A stretch of 64,000 nucleotides of DNA from positions 118,322 to 182,321 of the forward strand of contig NZ_LT904903.1 of NCBI RefSeq assembly GCF_900199725.1, read 5' to 3'. Positions 34,211 through 43,088 of the stretch are shown here, in pieces. Position 1 is the stretch's first letter. Each line of letters begins with the position of its first letter. The notes beneath the pieces are model-generated. The model was not told the DNA's origin. It saw only the letters and a list, made by a program, of their open reading frames with translations, and ran no database searches. The position numbers and the translations under genes are program-made. This DNA is from Cytobacillus massiliigabonensis. Lineage in GTDB: Bacteria > Bacillota > Bacilli > Bacillales > Cytobacillaceae.

Positions 34211-34460
34211 GTTGAAAAGGACATGAATTATTTTTAACTTTCTTATCAGAGAACAGGGTCATTGGCTGGAAGCCCTGAAGAAAAGGGAATAGTTTACCGC
34301 CTTGGAGCAATTATGGGGAACTGGTTTGAAACCAAATTAACTATAATCGGTAAATCCGTTATCTTTTTGAGCATAAAGCACATTTCATATGTGCCCTTAT
34401 GGAATTAGGGTGGCACCACGACCGCACTCGTCCCTTTTGTTGGGACGGGTGCGTTTTTTT
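34211..34460 (+). ncRNA. T-box leader 2 (threonine type)
   Basis: Second copy, offset 269 bases from the first, with T-box AGGGTGGCACCACG at 34407-34420 and terminator CGCACTCGTCCC / GGGACGGGTGCG plus seven T residues. Differences from copy 1 are few and mostly outside the core helices or compensated (GGATGG to GGACGG). In series, both must read through for expression of the ThrRS-like gene, giving a steeper response to threonine shortage, as known for B. subtilis thrZ. Confidence 0.93.
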
Positions 34461-34496
34461 ATTTATAAAAATTATAAAAATTAGGGGGACCTTAAA

Positions 34497-35705
34497 ATGT
34501 CTAATCAAATCGAAGCAGAAAAAAGAAATCATCGAATGTTAGGTCAAGAGTTAGAGCTTTTTACTTCAATGGAAGAGTCACCAGGGATGCCCTTTTTTCT
34601 GCCAAAAGGAATGATCATTCGTAATGAGCTTGAAAATCTTTGGCGGGAGAAGCATCAAAAGGCAGGCTATCAGGAAATTAAAACACCAATTATGATGAAA
34701 CAGGAAATTTGGGAGCAATCAGGCCATTGGCATCACTACAAGGATAATATGTACTTCTCCCATGTGGATGATCATAGTTATGCAATTAAACCAATGAGCT
34801 GTCCAGGGGCGATTTTAATTTTTAACAACAAACGCAGAAGTTATCGCGAATTGCCAATCCGCTTTGCTGAACTTGGATTAGTCCATCGGCATGAACTGTC
34901 AGGGTCAATTAATGGACTGTTACGGGTCCGTTCCTTTACTCAAGACGATGCTCATTTATTTGTCCGGGTTGACCAAATTGAATCTGAAATAGATAAGGTA
35001 TTATCCTTAATTGATGAATTTTATGCTCATTTTGGTTTTGAGTATAAGGTAGAGCTTTCTACTCGGCCTGAAGAATATATGGGTTCAAAAGAAATTTGGG
35101 ATGAAGCTGAATTTGCATTGGAGTCTGTTCTGAAAAGCAAAGGGCTGCCATACCAAATCAATCCTGGAGATGGAGCTTTTTATGGTCCTAAAATTGACTT
35201 TCATATTTTGGATTCACTCGGACGAAGCTGGCAGTGCGGAACAGTTCAGCTTGATTTTCAAATGCCGGAAAAGTTTGGCTGCTCATATGTAGGTGAAGAT
35301 GGGAAACTTCATTGCCCTGTTATGATTCATCGGGCGATTTATGGCTCGGTTGAGCGTTTTATGGCGATATTAATTGAACATTTTGCGGGTGATTTTCCAC
35401 TATGGCTGGCACCTGTTCAGGCAAAAATAATCGCTATTTCAGATTCCCATATTGATTATGCGTCTGAGGTTAAATCTCAATTAGAATCTGCAGGAATACG
35501 AGTGGAACTCGATTCAAGGTCTGAGAAGATGGGACTTAAGATTAGAGAAGCGGAAAAGCAAAAAATCCCTTATATGCTGATCATAGGTGATCAAGAGGCG
35601 GAGAATCAATCTGTAGCAATAAGAAAGCGTAAGGAAGGAAATCTTGGCATCATGAGTGTTCGAGATGTAATTGAGCATTTCGGCGAGAAAATAAAGGGAA
35701 AGTAG
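34497..35705 (+). CDS. Threonyl-tRNA synthetase-like, no TGS or editing domain
   Basis: 402-aa class II synthetase made only of the catalytic core (about 1-300) and anticodon-binding domain (about 305-402). Motif 2 is in FRFAELGLVHRHELSGSINGLLRVRSFTQDDAH-type sequence, motif 3 in HRAIYGSVERFMAIL. The three zinc ligands are kept: Cys102 (MSCPGA), His153 and His278, with the spacing of E. coli Cys334, His385 and His511. Full bacterial ThrRS has about 230 extra N-terminal residues (TGS and editing domains); here the T-box terminator lies directly upstream, so they are absent, not missed. Without editing it may mischarge serine. Start ATG follows GGGGG. Expected to back up a full ThrRS elsewhere. 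Confidence 0.93.
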   Translation: MSNQIEAEKRNHRMLGQELELFTSMEESPGMPFFLPKGMIIRNELENLWREKHQKAGYQEIKTPIMMKQEIWEQSGHWHHYKDNMYFSHVDDHSYAIKPMSCPGAILIFNNKRRSYRELPIRFAELGLVHRHELSGSINGLLRVRSFTQDDAHLFVRVDQIESEIDKVLSLIDEFYAHFGFEYKVELSTRPEEYMGSKEIWDEAEFALESVLKSKGLPYQINPGDGAFYGPKIDFHILDSLGRSWQCGTVQLDFQMPEKFGCSYVGEDGKLHCPVMIHRAIYGSVERFMAILIEHFAGDFPLWLAPVQAKIIAISDSHIDYASEVKSQLESAGIRVELDSRSEKMGLKIREAEKQKIPYMLIIGDQEAENQSVAIRKRKEGNLGIMSVRDVIEHFGEKIKGK

Positions 35706-35745
35706 GGACGTGGGGACAGGAATCTTGTCCCTCTTTCCCTTAGTA
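35706..35745. repeat. GGGACAGG dispersed hairpin repeat, site 1
   Basis: GGGGACAGGAATCTTGTCCC (35712-35731) directly after the ThrRS-like stop codon. Member of a family seen at least seven times in this window; can fold as a stem GGGACA / TGTCCC. Confidence 0.8.
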
Positions 35746-35821
35746 GATTATAAGACATCTGAATAGGGGTATAAGTATGGAGGAATAATGCTAGTAGTGA
35801 TGCTTTTATAGGAGTGAAGTC

Positions 35822-36625
35822 ATGCCGGAACTTCCTGAAATGGAGACATATAAATCGCTGCTGCAACCATTGATTGGCGGTCAATCAATTACAGGTGTCA
35901 CGATTAACCGAGAAAAATCAATTAATGTACCAGTTGAGCAATTTACTTCTCTTGTTATTAATCAGAAGATAAAAAGCATTGAAAGAAGAGCAAAATATTT
36001 AGTTTTCCAGCTGCAAAATGACTCGAATTTACTTTTGCATTTAATGCTTGGGGGCCGAATATTTTTGGGAAACGAAGAAGACCGTCCAGATCGTACAGTA
36101 CAGGTACAATTATCATTTGGAAATCATCAACTTTACTTTATCGGTCTCCGTTTAGGGTATTTACATCTTTTATCACATGAAATGGTACAGCAGGAATTTC
36201 AACATATTGGTCCTGAACCGCTTGATCAAAACTTTTCTTTCTATGCTTTTCAAACTATTTTGAAAGACAAGAGAGGCGGATTGAAAACAACACTGCTGAA
36301 TCAAGAGGTCATTGCAGGTATCGGGAATCGCTATTCGGATGAAATTCTTTGGCAGGCACAGCTTCTGCCAGAAAGAAAGATAAATGAACTAGATTCTGGT
36401 GATCTTGGGCGCCTATACGAATCAATGCAGTATATTCTTCAGAAGGGAATTCAGCAGGGCGGTTATATGGAGGAGCCTCTTTTTAAGGGAGATCAAAAAA
36501 CTGGCGGCTATGAAATGATTGTCCACAGCCGCGAAGGGGAAAATTGCAGACGGTGTCATTCACTGATAGTAATGAATGAGATTTCCTCGCGCAAAACGTA
36601 TTTCTGTCAAAACTGCCAGCATTAA
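35822..36625 (+). CDS. Fpg/Nei-family DNA glycosylase
   Basis: 267-aa base-excision-repair enzyme. N-terminal catalytic Pro2-Glu3 (MPELPEMET), Lys near residue 58 (RRAKYLVF), the helix-two-turn-helix GLKTTLLNQEVIAGIGNRYSDEILWQAQLLP (about 155-185) and a C-terminal zinc finger C-X2-C-X16-C-X2-C (CRRCH to CQNC). Shorter and diverged from housekeeping MutM (about 274 aa), so probably a second glycosylase with altered lesion preference. ATG follows AGGAGTGAAG. Own terminator follows. Confidence 0.9.
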   Translation: MPELPEMETYKSLLQPLIGGQSITGVTINREKSINVPVEQFTSLVINQKIKSIERRAKYLVFQLQNDSNLLLHLMLGGRIFLGNEEDRPDRTVQVQLSFGNHQLYFIGLRLGYLHLLSHEMVQQEFQHIGPEPLDQNFSFYAFQTILKDKRGGLKTTLLNQEVIAGIGNRYSDEILWQAQLLPERKINELDSGDLGRLYESMQYILQKGIQQGGYMEEPLFKGDQKTGGYEMIVHSREGENCRRCHSLIVMNEISSRKTYFCQNCQH

Positions 36626-36652
36626 GAAAAAAAGATAGAAATTATCACAAAC

Positions 36653-36694
36653 AGCACTGTAGCTAGTTTGATATGACTACAGTGCTTTTTCTTT
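36653..36694 (+). terminator. Rho-independent terminator
   Basis: AGCACTGTAG / CTACAGTGCT with a 14-base loop, then TTTTTCTTTT. Follows the glycosylase gene. Confidence 0.87.
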
Positions 36695-36776
36695 TAAGAC
36701 TACTTTCAATTCATATTTTTAGTAATGATAGCAAAAGCTTATGTATATTGCCAAAAATAAAGAAGGTATTTTACAC

Positions 36777-37718
36777 ATGATTCGAACTTTTGCAGTTACT
36801 GCTGATTTGAAACTCATAAATGATATTCCAATGGATTGTTTATCTGATTCAACTATTAAATGGTTTTGGATCGATTTTGATTCACCTACTGAAGAGGAAG
36901 CAAAGCTTCTTAAAACATATTTTAAATTTCATCCACTTGCGATAGAAGACTGCTTGCACTTTTTGCAGCGGCCTAAACTAGACCATTACGAGGGCTATGA
37001 TTTCTTTGTTTTGCATACATTAAACCAATCTTCATTAATGCCTGAAGAAGTGGATGTATTTGTAGGACATAATTTCATTGTAACTTTCCATCTTACAGAA
37101 TCAGTTGAAATTGAATTTATTCAAGAAAGATTATTGAAAGATAAGGCTATCTTAAGTAAAGGTGCTAAGTATATTTACTATTTGATCATGGATAAAATTG
37201 TAGATGAATTTTTCCCAAGTGTTTATCAAATGGAAGATGAATTAAATGAAATCGAAGCAAAAGATGCAAATCAAAATTTAATTGAGGAAGTTTATGAAAT
37301 CAGAAGAAAATTGCTTAGATTACGCAGAACGATTTTACCAATGAGAGAACTGCTTTACAGGATATTAAATTCCGAGAACTTAATCATTCCAAAAGAAGAG
37401 CGGATATATTTTATGGATATATATGACCATTTGCTGAAGCTTTCTGAAATGATTGAGTCCAACCGAGAAATGACAGCAGATATTCGGGACAGCTATCTTT
37501 CCATTAATTCTGATCGAATGAATACGATTATGAAGACGCTTACTGTAATGACATCTGTTTTTGTTCCTTTAACCTTTATCGCAAGCATTTATGGAATGAA
37601 CTTTGAATATATGCCAGAACTCTCCTGGCATTTTGGATACTTCGGTGTATTAACAGTTATGTTTGTAGTGGGATCTGTTATGTTAATTGCATTATGGATT
37701 AAAGGCTGGTTTAAATAA
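36777..37718 (+). CDS. CorA-like magnesium/cobalt transporter
   Basis: About 313-aa pentameric channel-type transporter. Long soluble N-terminal domain and helical stalk, then two C-terminal membrane helices (TVMTSVFVPLTFIASIYGMNF and GYFGVLTVMFVVGSVMLIALWI). The signature GMN is present (YGMNFEYMPEL). The tail ends in Lys (KGWFK) as usual. ATG 36777 has AAGAAGG upstream; the frame extends to ATG 36741 with no ribosome site. Monocistronic. Confidence 0.9.
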   Translation: MIRTFAVTADLKLINDIPMDCLSDSTIKWFWIDFDSPTEEEAKLLKTYFKFHPLAIEDCLHFLQRPKLDHYEGYDFFVLHTLNQSSLMPEEVDVFVGHNFIVTFHLTESVEIEFIQERLLKDKAILSKGAKYIYYLIMDKIVDEFFPSVYQMEDELNEIEAKDANQNLIEEVYEIRRKLLRLRRTILPMRELLYRILNSENLIIPKEERIYFMDIYDHLLKLSEMIESNREMTADIRDSYLSINSDRMNTIMKTLTVMTSVFVPLTFIASIYGMNFEYMPELSWHFGYFGVLTVMFVVGSVMLIALWIKGWFK

Positions 37719-37721
37719 ATA

Positions 37722-37757
37722 GTGGGACAGGGGGACAGGAACCTTGTCCCATTTTTG
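37722..37757. repeat. GGGACAGG dispersed hairpin repeat, site 2
   Basis: GTGGGACAGGGGGACAGG, then AACCTTGTCCCATTTTTG, directly after corA. The stem plus T run would serve as its terminator. Confidence 0.8.
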
Positions 37758-37881
37758 TTTTTTGAATCAAATAAGTATGTTGTTCATAGCTATTTGAAAA
37801 AGGATTTAATGGAATAAGTGGAGAATAGAGTTTTTGGTAGTAATAGTTTCAAAGAATAATACATGCGGGAGGAATAGGGAA

Positions 37882-38385
37882 ATGGATGATAATAGAGCCA
37901 AGAAAATGTATGATTACCATGTTTGGGCTAACCAGAAAGTATTCCAGCATTTGAAGCAATTGCCTGAGAGGATATATAAAGAGCAGATAAAGAGTGTGTT
38001 TTCATCGATTTCAGATGTAATGATTCACCTGTATGCAACAGATGTTACGTGGCTGGAGACGATGAAGGGAAACAGTTATCAGAATACAGTTACAGAGGTT
38101 AACCGCCGAAAGCAAGAGGCATCGGAAGTATCGATCGATGAACTTGAAGGGCTTTATCAAGCGCTTTCAGAAGAATATGGTCGTTTTTTTGCAGAGCAGC
38201 AGGATGGAGAGGAAATCATTATTACGGAGCATCCTCGATTTGGACGTGCGGAATTCGTACTTGCTGATCTTATTCACCATGTAGTCAATCATGGAACCTA
38301 TCACCGTGGTAACATATCAGCCATGCTGCATCAGCAAGGCGAACAAGGAATTCCAACGGACTATATATACTATCTTTTTAAATAA
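37882..38385 (+). CDS. DinB/YfiT-family protein
   Basis: 167-aa four-helix-bundle protein of the DinB superfamily. Helix 1 DYHVWANQKVFQHLKQLP, then ISDVMIHLYATDVTWLETM, and LADLIHHVVNHGTYHRGNISAML near the C-terminus: the His of MIHLYATD and the two His of NHGTYHRG form the usual metal triad. Many members are thiol transferases using bacillithiol; others have unknown roles, and none can be assigned here. ATG 37882 follows GGGAGG; the upstream TTG frame is spurious. GGGACAGG elements lie on both sides. Confidence 0.88.
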   Translation: MDDNRAKKMYDYHVWANQKVFQHLKQLPERIYKEQIKSVFSSISDVMIHLYATDVTWLETMKGNSYQNTVTEVNRRKQEASEVSIDELEGLYQALSEEYGRFFAEQQDGEEIIITEHPRFGRAEFVLADLIHHVVNHGTYHRGNISAMLHQQGEQGIPTDYIYYLFK

Positions 38386-38392
38386 TGGACAA

Positions 38393-38480
38393 GGGGACAG
38401 GAAACTCGTCCCACTAATTGATTAGTGTATAAAAGATTAAACGATTTGGACATTGGGACAGGGAACCTGTCCCAATGTCC
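38393..38480. repeat. GGGACAGG dispersed hairpin repeat, sites 3 and 4
   Basis: Site 3 is GGGGACAGGAAACTCGTCCC (38393-38412). Site 4 is a perfect inverted repeat: GGACATTGGGACAGG (38448-38462), loop GAA, CCTGTCCCAATGTCC (38466-38480). Both lie between the DinB-like gene and the response regulator. Confidence 0.85.
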
Positions 38481-38505
38481 CGCAATTGAATGGATGTGGG
38501 GCTGT

Positions 38506-39201
38506 ATGCAAAAGCGGATTTTGCTTGTAGAGGACGATAGGGAAATAAGCAAGCTGATTAAGGATCATCTGGAACAGGAAAGTTTTACGGTATGTTCTGC
38601 ATTTGATGGAGAGGAAGCTTTAGCTCTTTTTACTAAAGAGGAATTTGATGCCATTTTGCTTGATTTAATGCTCCCTAAATTAAGTGGGATGGATGTTTTG
38701 AAACGAATTAGAGAAAAAAGCTTGCTCCCGGTATTGATTATCTCAGCTAAAGGGAGTGATATAGACAAAGCGCTTGGTCTCGGCTTTGGAGCAGATGATT
38801 ATATAAGCAAGCCTGTATCAATGATCGAATTGACTGCTAGGGTACAGGCAGCTATTCGCAGGGCTACACAATATACACCTATTATGAATCAATCTGCATC
38901 AAATACGATTTGTTTTAAGGAATTATCCCTCGATTTGCATTCTTTTTCTGCACAAATTAAGGGGAAGACGGTGCAGCTTACATCAAAGGAATTTCATATT
39001 TTAAAACTGTTTCTGACAAATCAGAGCAGGGTGTTTACGAAAGAACAAATATACCATTTTATTTGGGAAGACGATTATTATGGAAATGAAAATGTGATAA
39101 ATGTACATATAAGAAGGCTACGGGAAAAAATTGAAGAGAATCCGTCTAACCCACAGTACATTCGAACAATATGGGGAATCGGATATAAATTAGGTGAATA
39201 A
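38506..39201 (+). CDS. OmpR-family response regulator
   Basis: 231-aa DNA-binding regulator. Receiver domain with acidic pocket Asp10-Asp11 and phosphoacceptor Asp53 (ILLDLMLPKLSGMDVL), Lys in ISAKGSD; C-terminal winged helix (KTVQLTSKEFHILKLFL ... NVINVHIRRLREKI ... IRTIWGIGYKLG). ATG 38506 matches the family N-terminus (MQKRILLVEDD); the longer frame runs through a dispersed repeat and is rejected. Pairs with the kinase three bases downstream. Confidence 0.93.
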   Translation: MQKRILLVEDDREISKLIKDHLEQESFTVCSAFDGEEALALFTKEEFDAILLDLMLPKLSGMDVLKRIREKSLLPVLIISAKGSDIDKALGLGFGADDYISKPVSMIELTARVQAAIRRATQYTPIMNQSASNTICFKELSLDLHSFSAQIKGKTVQLTSKEFHILKLFLTNQSRVFTKEQIYHFIWEDDYYGNENVINVHIRRLREKIEENPSNPQYIRTIWGIGYKLGE

Positions 39202-39204
39202 TTC

Positions 39205-40140
39205 ATGACTCTTGGTCTAAGTGCCATTATTATCGTTTTAGTTGTTATAAATGGATGGCTATTTTTTTCTCGCAGGAAAATTAACAAAGACATAAATGAA
39301 ATTAGTGACAAGTTAACAGAGATCATCCAACAAGAGACAGCTGAAAAAGTATTACTTCAAACGGATGAACATTTCATCCAGCTTTTGCTTATCCAAATAA
39401 ATCGTCTCCTGGATTACAACCAAAGGGTAGCTGCAGATTATGCAAAAACGCAAGATAGCTTGAGAAAAATGATCTCGAATATGTCACATGATTTAAAAAC
39501 ACCGCTAACCGTTATTTTAGGGTATGTGGAAAAATTAAAACTGGATAAAAAGATAACTGAGGAAGAGAAGGAGATGACCCTTTTACGCCTTCACGAAAGG
39601 GTTTTGAGCTTAATCTCATTACTTAATCAATTCTTTGACCTAGTTAAAATTGAATCAGATGATTATGTGATCCCATTAAGTAAGATACCCATTAATGAGA
39701 TTTGCAGAAAGACTGTTTTGGAATTTTATGATTTGCTAATTGCGAAAGGACTTCGGGTAGATATCGACATTCCTGAGCAAAATTTTTATATCCTTGGCAA
39801 TGAGGAAGCATTAACCCGCGTACTTAATAACCTAATCTCAAATTCTATAAGGTACGGAAGTGATGGTGGAATATTTGGTTTATCCCTCCTTGAAAAGGAA
39901 GGAGCAGTTGCAGTTGAAATTTGGGATAGAGGGAAGGGGATTGAAGAGGTTCATCAAGATCGGGTATTTGAAAGGCTCTATACATTAGATGATGCAAGAA
40001 ATCCGCAATTTCAAGGAAGCGGTCTAGGTCTAAGCATTACGAAACGTTTAACTGAAGCAATGAAGGGTACCATCCACCTAAGCAGCAAACCCTTTGAAAA
40101 AACAACTTTCACATGTGTTTTTAAACAAATTACCTATTAA
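39205..40140 (+). CDS. Sensor histidine kinase
   Basis: 311-aa membrane kinase with one N-terminal helix (LGLSAIIIVLVVINGWLFF) and no clear extracellular sensor, so it probably senses within the membrane or through a partner. H-box MSHDLKTPLTVILGYVEKL with His95; ATP-binding N-box NNLISNSIRYG, G1 DRGKGI and G2 GSGLGLSITKRL. It should phosphorylate the adjacent response regulator. No transporter gene follows, so the target genes are not evident; small membrane-embedded kinases of this kind often respond to cell-envelope stress. Confidence 0.92.
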   Translation: MTLGLSAIIIVLVVINGWLFFSRRKINKDINEISDKLTEIIQQETAEKVLLQTDEHFIQLLLIQINRLLDYNQRVAADYAKTQDSLRKMISNMSHDLKTPLTVILGYVEKLKLDKKITEEEKEMTLLRLHERVLSLISLLNQFFDLVKIESDDYVIPLSKIPINEICRKTVLEFYDLLIAKGLRVDIDIPEQNFYILGNEEALTRVLNNLISNSIRYGSDGGIFGLSLLEKEGAVAVEIWDRGKGIEEVHQDRVFERLYTLDDARNPQFQGSGLGLSITKRLTEAMKGTIHLSSKPFEKTTFTCVFKQITY

Positions 40141-40775
40141 TCTTTCGTAAAAAGAGGTTAATTTTATATTGAAGCAATCAAGAAAATCATAAAACGAGGA
40201 TTGTTATATCTTTTCTTCTTTTAAATAACCATAAAAATCTATCATTTTGTATAGAGCCTTTCGCTTTTATCTGGGGACAGATGGAAGAAAGATGGGGAAA
40301 GTGTCGAACACTCTTATAAAAGGAATTTGCAGCGTTTGCTTCCTTCAAAAACGTTTGTTGAAAGAAGAACACGGTGCGGGAGCACGATGTTCTTCTTTCA
40401 GAGGAAGCACCGATATTTTACGGAAAACATACATTAAGCAAACGTCGATATAGAAATAACACGTTTTCTATACGCTAAGATTATAATGGTTGTTACAAAA
40501 CTTATCTTTGATCTATAAACTGAACATAGATAAGCGAATGGATTATTGTACATCAATAACTGAGGAAAATCTTCATAATTCCTTTATTCATAAGCGCTCA
40601 AAAACTTCTAACTTTCAAAATAAATTCTTAGCGTATGTTTTTAGTCTTTGGCTGTTAGTACCTAATACTCTAAAAATTCACTAAATTTTATTTTTAAGCG
40701 TGTCTAAATTTGTCTTCCCTATCTGGAACGGAAATAATTGAAAGCCGAACTCCGTAATAGCTCCTTCTTTGAATA
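40141..40775. other. 635-base gap with repeat debris, no gene
   Basis: No credible coding frame. It contains the AAGAAGAACAC element (next entry), and between about 40490 and 40775 AT-rich sequence with nothing I can name. Confidence 0.5.
40285..40405 (+). repeat. AAGAAGAACAC dispersed element, copy 1
   Basis: Hairpin GAAAGAAGAACA (40360-40371) / TGTTCTTCTTTC (40388-40399) with an inner GTGC-ggga-GCAC. The 36-base core 40363-40398 is identical to 55085-55120. Upstream words (ACTCTTATAAAAGGAATTTG, GCAGCG) match the element at 56930. A short non-autonomous repeat. Confidence 0.8.
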
Positions 40776-41975
40776 TTATCCTATAGTTACTCGGGTTTTT
40801 TTAAAGAGCTGTGAGATTGCAATGGTTGCTGCTCCCAAGACGATGGCATCATCGCCTAGTTGGGAGAAACAGATCCGAAGTTGACTTTCATAATAGAGTC
40901 TTGCGCGCTCCTTCACAATTTCTTTGACTGGATTGATTAACCATTGTTCCGCAGCTGCCATGATCCCACCGATAACGACTAGTTCAGGGTTAAGAATTCG
41001 AACGAGATTGCTGATGCCGATACCGATATTTTTCCCGATTTCCTCAAAAAGCTTGACAACTTCTTGGTTGTCCTCTTTAGCGAGCTGTACAAGGATATCC
41101 ATATCTAGATGGGTCTTGCCAAAACGGTTTATTATTTCGTTCATCCCCTCTATTTGTTCTGCTCGATTTAAAAGTGTCTTTACGGATGCATAATACTGCC
41201 AGCAACCGACATTCCCGCATTCACATACCTCACCATTTATGTCGAAGGTTGTATGGCCTGCCTCACCGGAGAAGCCAAGATTCCCTTTATAAAGTTCTTT
41301 ATTTATCATGAGACCGGTTCCAATACCGTGACCAATACTAATGTAAAGCATATTCGTAGAATCCTTGCCAAGTCCAAAATCCGTTTCTCCTTGTGTTCCT
41401 ACCTTAGCTTCATTATTCACGACAACAGGAAGGGAGAAGTCCTTCTCGAGCATAGTTTTTAAATGTATATTTTTCCACTTTAGTGTCGGAGCTATCAGGA
41501 CGCTACCGTTATCATTGATGGTTCCAGGGAATGCAAGACCAATTCCAACGATGCCATAAGGACTTTCAGGTGCTTTTGAAATAAGGGTCTCTATCACACA
41601 TTTTAATTTCCCATAGATATCGTCCAAAAGAATGGTAGTAAGTGGGACCTCAACTTTTTCAATTACGTTTCCTTTTAAATCTGTTAAGATGGCCGAAATA
41701 AGTTCAACTTTTAAGTTAATGCCTATAGCATAACCTGCAAGATTGTTGAACATTAGGATCACCGGCTTTCGACCACCACTAGATATGCCAGGACCAGTTT
41801 CATATACAAAATGACTCTCAATTAATTCATTGACTAGATTAGAAACAGTGCTCTTGTTAAGACCAGTAAGTCTATATAATTCAGAGCGAGAGACAGGAGA
41901 GTGCTGTCTAATTGCTTCAAGCACCAGCGTTTTGTTTATTTCTTTTACGAGGAATTGGTCACCCGTTAACGTCAT
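40776..41975 (-). CDS. ROK-family transcriptional regulator (XylR/NagC type)
   Basis: 399-aa repressor. N-terminal winged HTH (SPVSRSELYRLTGLNKSTVSNLVNELIESHFV), then a ROK sugar-kinase-fold domain (YAIGINLKVELISAILTDLKGN; VGIGLAFPGTIN; LYISIGHGIGTGLMI) with the zinc motif GEVCECGNVGCWQ. Start ATG follows GAGGTGAC. Divergent from the sugar-acid operon; the inverted repeat CAAACTTTGTTT in the gap resembles Bacillus XylR-type sites, so this protein probably represses the operon until its sugar or sugar-acid ligand binds. Confidence 0.92.
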   Translation of the reverse strand: MTLTGDQFLVKEINKTLVLEAIRQHSPVSRSELYRLTGLNKSTVSNLVNELIESHFVYETGPGISSGGRKPVILMFNNLAGYAIGINLKVELISAILTDLKGNVIEKVEVPLTTILLDDIYGKLKCVIETLISKAPESPYGIVGIGLAFPGTINDNGSVLIAPTLKWKNIHLKTMLEKDFSLPVVVNNEAKVGTQGETDFGLGKDSTNMLYISIGHGIGTGLMINKELYKGNLGFSGEAGHTTFDINGEVCECGNVGCWQYYASVKTLLNRAEQIEGMNEIINRFGKTHLDMDILVQLAKEDNQEVVKLFEEIGKNIGIGISNLVRILNPELVVIGGIMAAAEQWLINPVKEIVKERARLYYESQLRICFSQLGDDAIVLGAATIAISQLFKKTRVTIG

Positions 41976-42049
41976 AATGTCACCTCTTGGATATTATGGT
42001 TGCATTTAATCATTTTCCATTTTAGTATAATTTGTCAAATAGAATATAG

Positions 42050-42084
42050 CAAACTTTGTTTATCCTATGGACAAACAAAGTTTG
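42050..42084. promoter_or_regulatory. ROK-regulator operator
   Basis: Perfect inverted repeat CAAACTTTGTTT (42050-42061) / AAACAAAGTTTG (42073-42084) with an 11-base spacer, between the divergent regulator and operon. Probable operator. Confidence 0.82.
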
Positions 42085-42198
42085 TGTGTGTTAATATTCA
42101 GAATATAGAAATTTAGGTGATTATTTTTTCAAACTAAGTCTCTAAAATAATAAATTTACCACGATTGAACGGAAACGTAAGAAATGTTTTTTTTTAGA

Positions 42199-42215
42199 AA
42201 GTAAGCGCTTTATTT
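42199..42215. promoter_or_regulatory. cre-like catabolite repression site
   Basis: AAGTAAGCGCTTTATTT has the AAGCGCTT core of a CcpA cre site and lies 45-60 bases before the first operon gene. Predicts glucose repression. Confidence 0.7.
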
Positions 42216-42260
42216 CGCGCAGTCCATTTTCTATATAAATAAAGAAGGAGAGATTGTACC

Positions 42261-43088
42261 TTGCCTATTCAATTTGGGTGTCATGGTTCAACCTGGGAGT
42301 TGGATTATGATAAAGAAACAGATTACCTAGATCATATTATTCGTGTAGTAAAGGAAACGGGCTTTCAGGGAATTGACGTCCAGGTCTCTTTACTTGGGAG
42401 GTTTAAGAATGCACCAGAACTTCTCAAAGCAGAACTTGATAAACACGGTGTTCAGCTTGCTGCTCTTACACTTCCATTTACTTGGAGCCATAATGAAGAA
42501 ACAGAGGGGGAACGTAAACTAGCTGATTATTATATGGATTATTTAAAGCACTTTCCTGGTGCCCTTATGAATATTGCTCCAAGAGTCGGCCCCGATCGTG
42601 AGCATTTGGCAGAACGACAAAGGGATATTATCCAATGTGCAAACGCATTAGCAAAGAGAGCACATGATCAAGGAATTATTTGTTGCTTTCATCCAAGTTC
42701 TCCGCCCACTTCTTATTTTAGAACGGAAGAAGACTATAAAGTTCTGTTTGAAGGGTTGAATGCAAGATATATTGGGTACACGCCTGATGCAGGTCATATT
42801 GCCTTTGGGGGTATGGACGTAGTAGAAATTTTTAAAAGATATTTGCCAATGATCAAGCATGTACATATTAAGGATGCTTCCTTTACACCCGAATGGAAAA
42901 CCATGGGCGAGGGGGATATCGATTTTCCTCAGATTGTACAAATCCTGACGGAGCATGGGTATGAGGGTTGGATAATGGTTGAGGAAGAAACCAAGGAATC
43001 AACAGCTGATCCTGATAGTGCAGTGGGCAACATTGGAACTTATGTAAAAAAACATTTAGAGCCGATTGTTAAGGGAGCAAGGACATGA
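42261..43088 (+). CDS. Sugar phosphate isomerase/epimerase family protein 1
   Basis: 275-aa TIM-barrel enzyme of the xylose-isomerase-like (AP endonuclease 2) superfamily, IolE/IolH-like. Metal-site segments: FHPSSPPTSYF, YTPDAGHIAFGGMD, KHVHIKDASF and WIMVEEET, which place the usual Glu/Asp/His ligands at the strand ends. Substrate unknown; the operon suggests a sugar acid or keto sugar. TTG start with AAGGAGAG eight bases upstream. First gene of the operon; its stop overlaps the next start by four bases. Confidence 0.85.
   Translation: MPIQFGCHGSTWELDYDKETDYLDHIIRVVKETGFQGIDVQVSLLGRFKNAPELLKAELDKHGVQLAALTLPFTWSHNEETEGERKLADYYMDYLKHFPGALMNIAPRVGPDREHLAERQRDIIQCANALAKRAHDQGIICCFHPSSPPTSYFRTEEDYKVLFEGLNARYIGYTPDAGHIAFGGMDVVEIFKRYLPMIKHVHIKDASFTPEWKTMGEGDIDFPQIVQILTEHGYEGWIMVEEETKESTADPDSAVGNIGTYVKKHLEPIVKGART

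Noticed and set aside
40247-40453. 68-aa frame in the 635-base gap
   Set aside because: Overlaps the AAGAAGAACAC hairpin element, has no ribosome site and no protein-like pattern.
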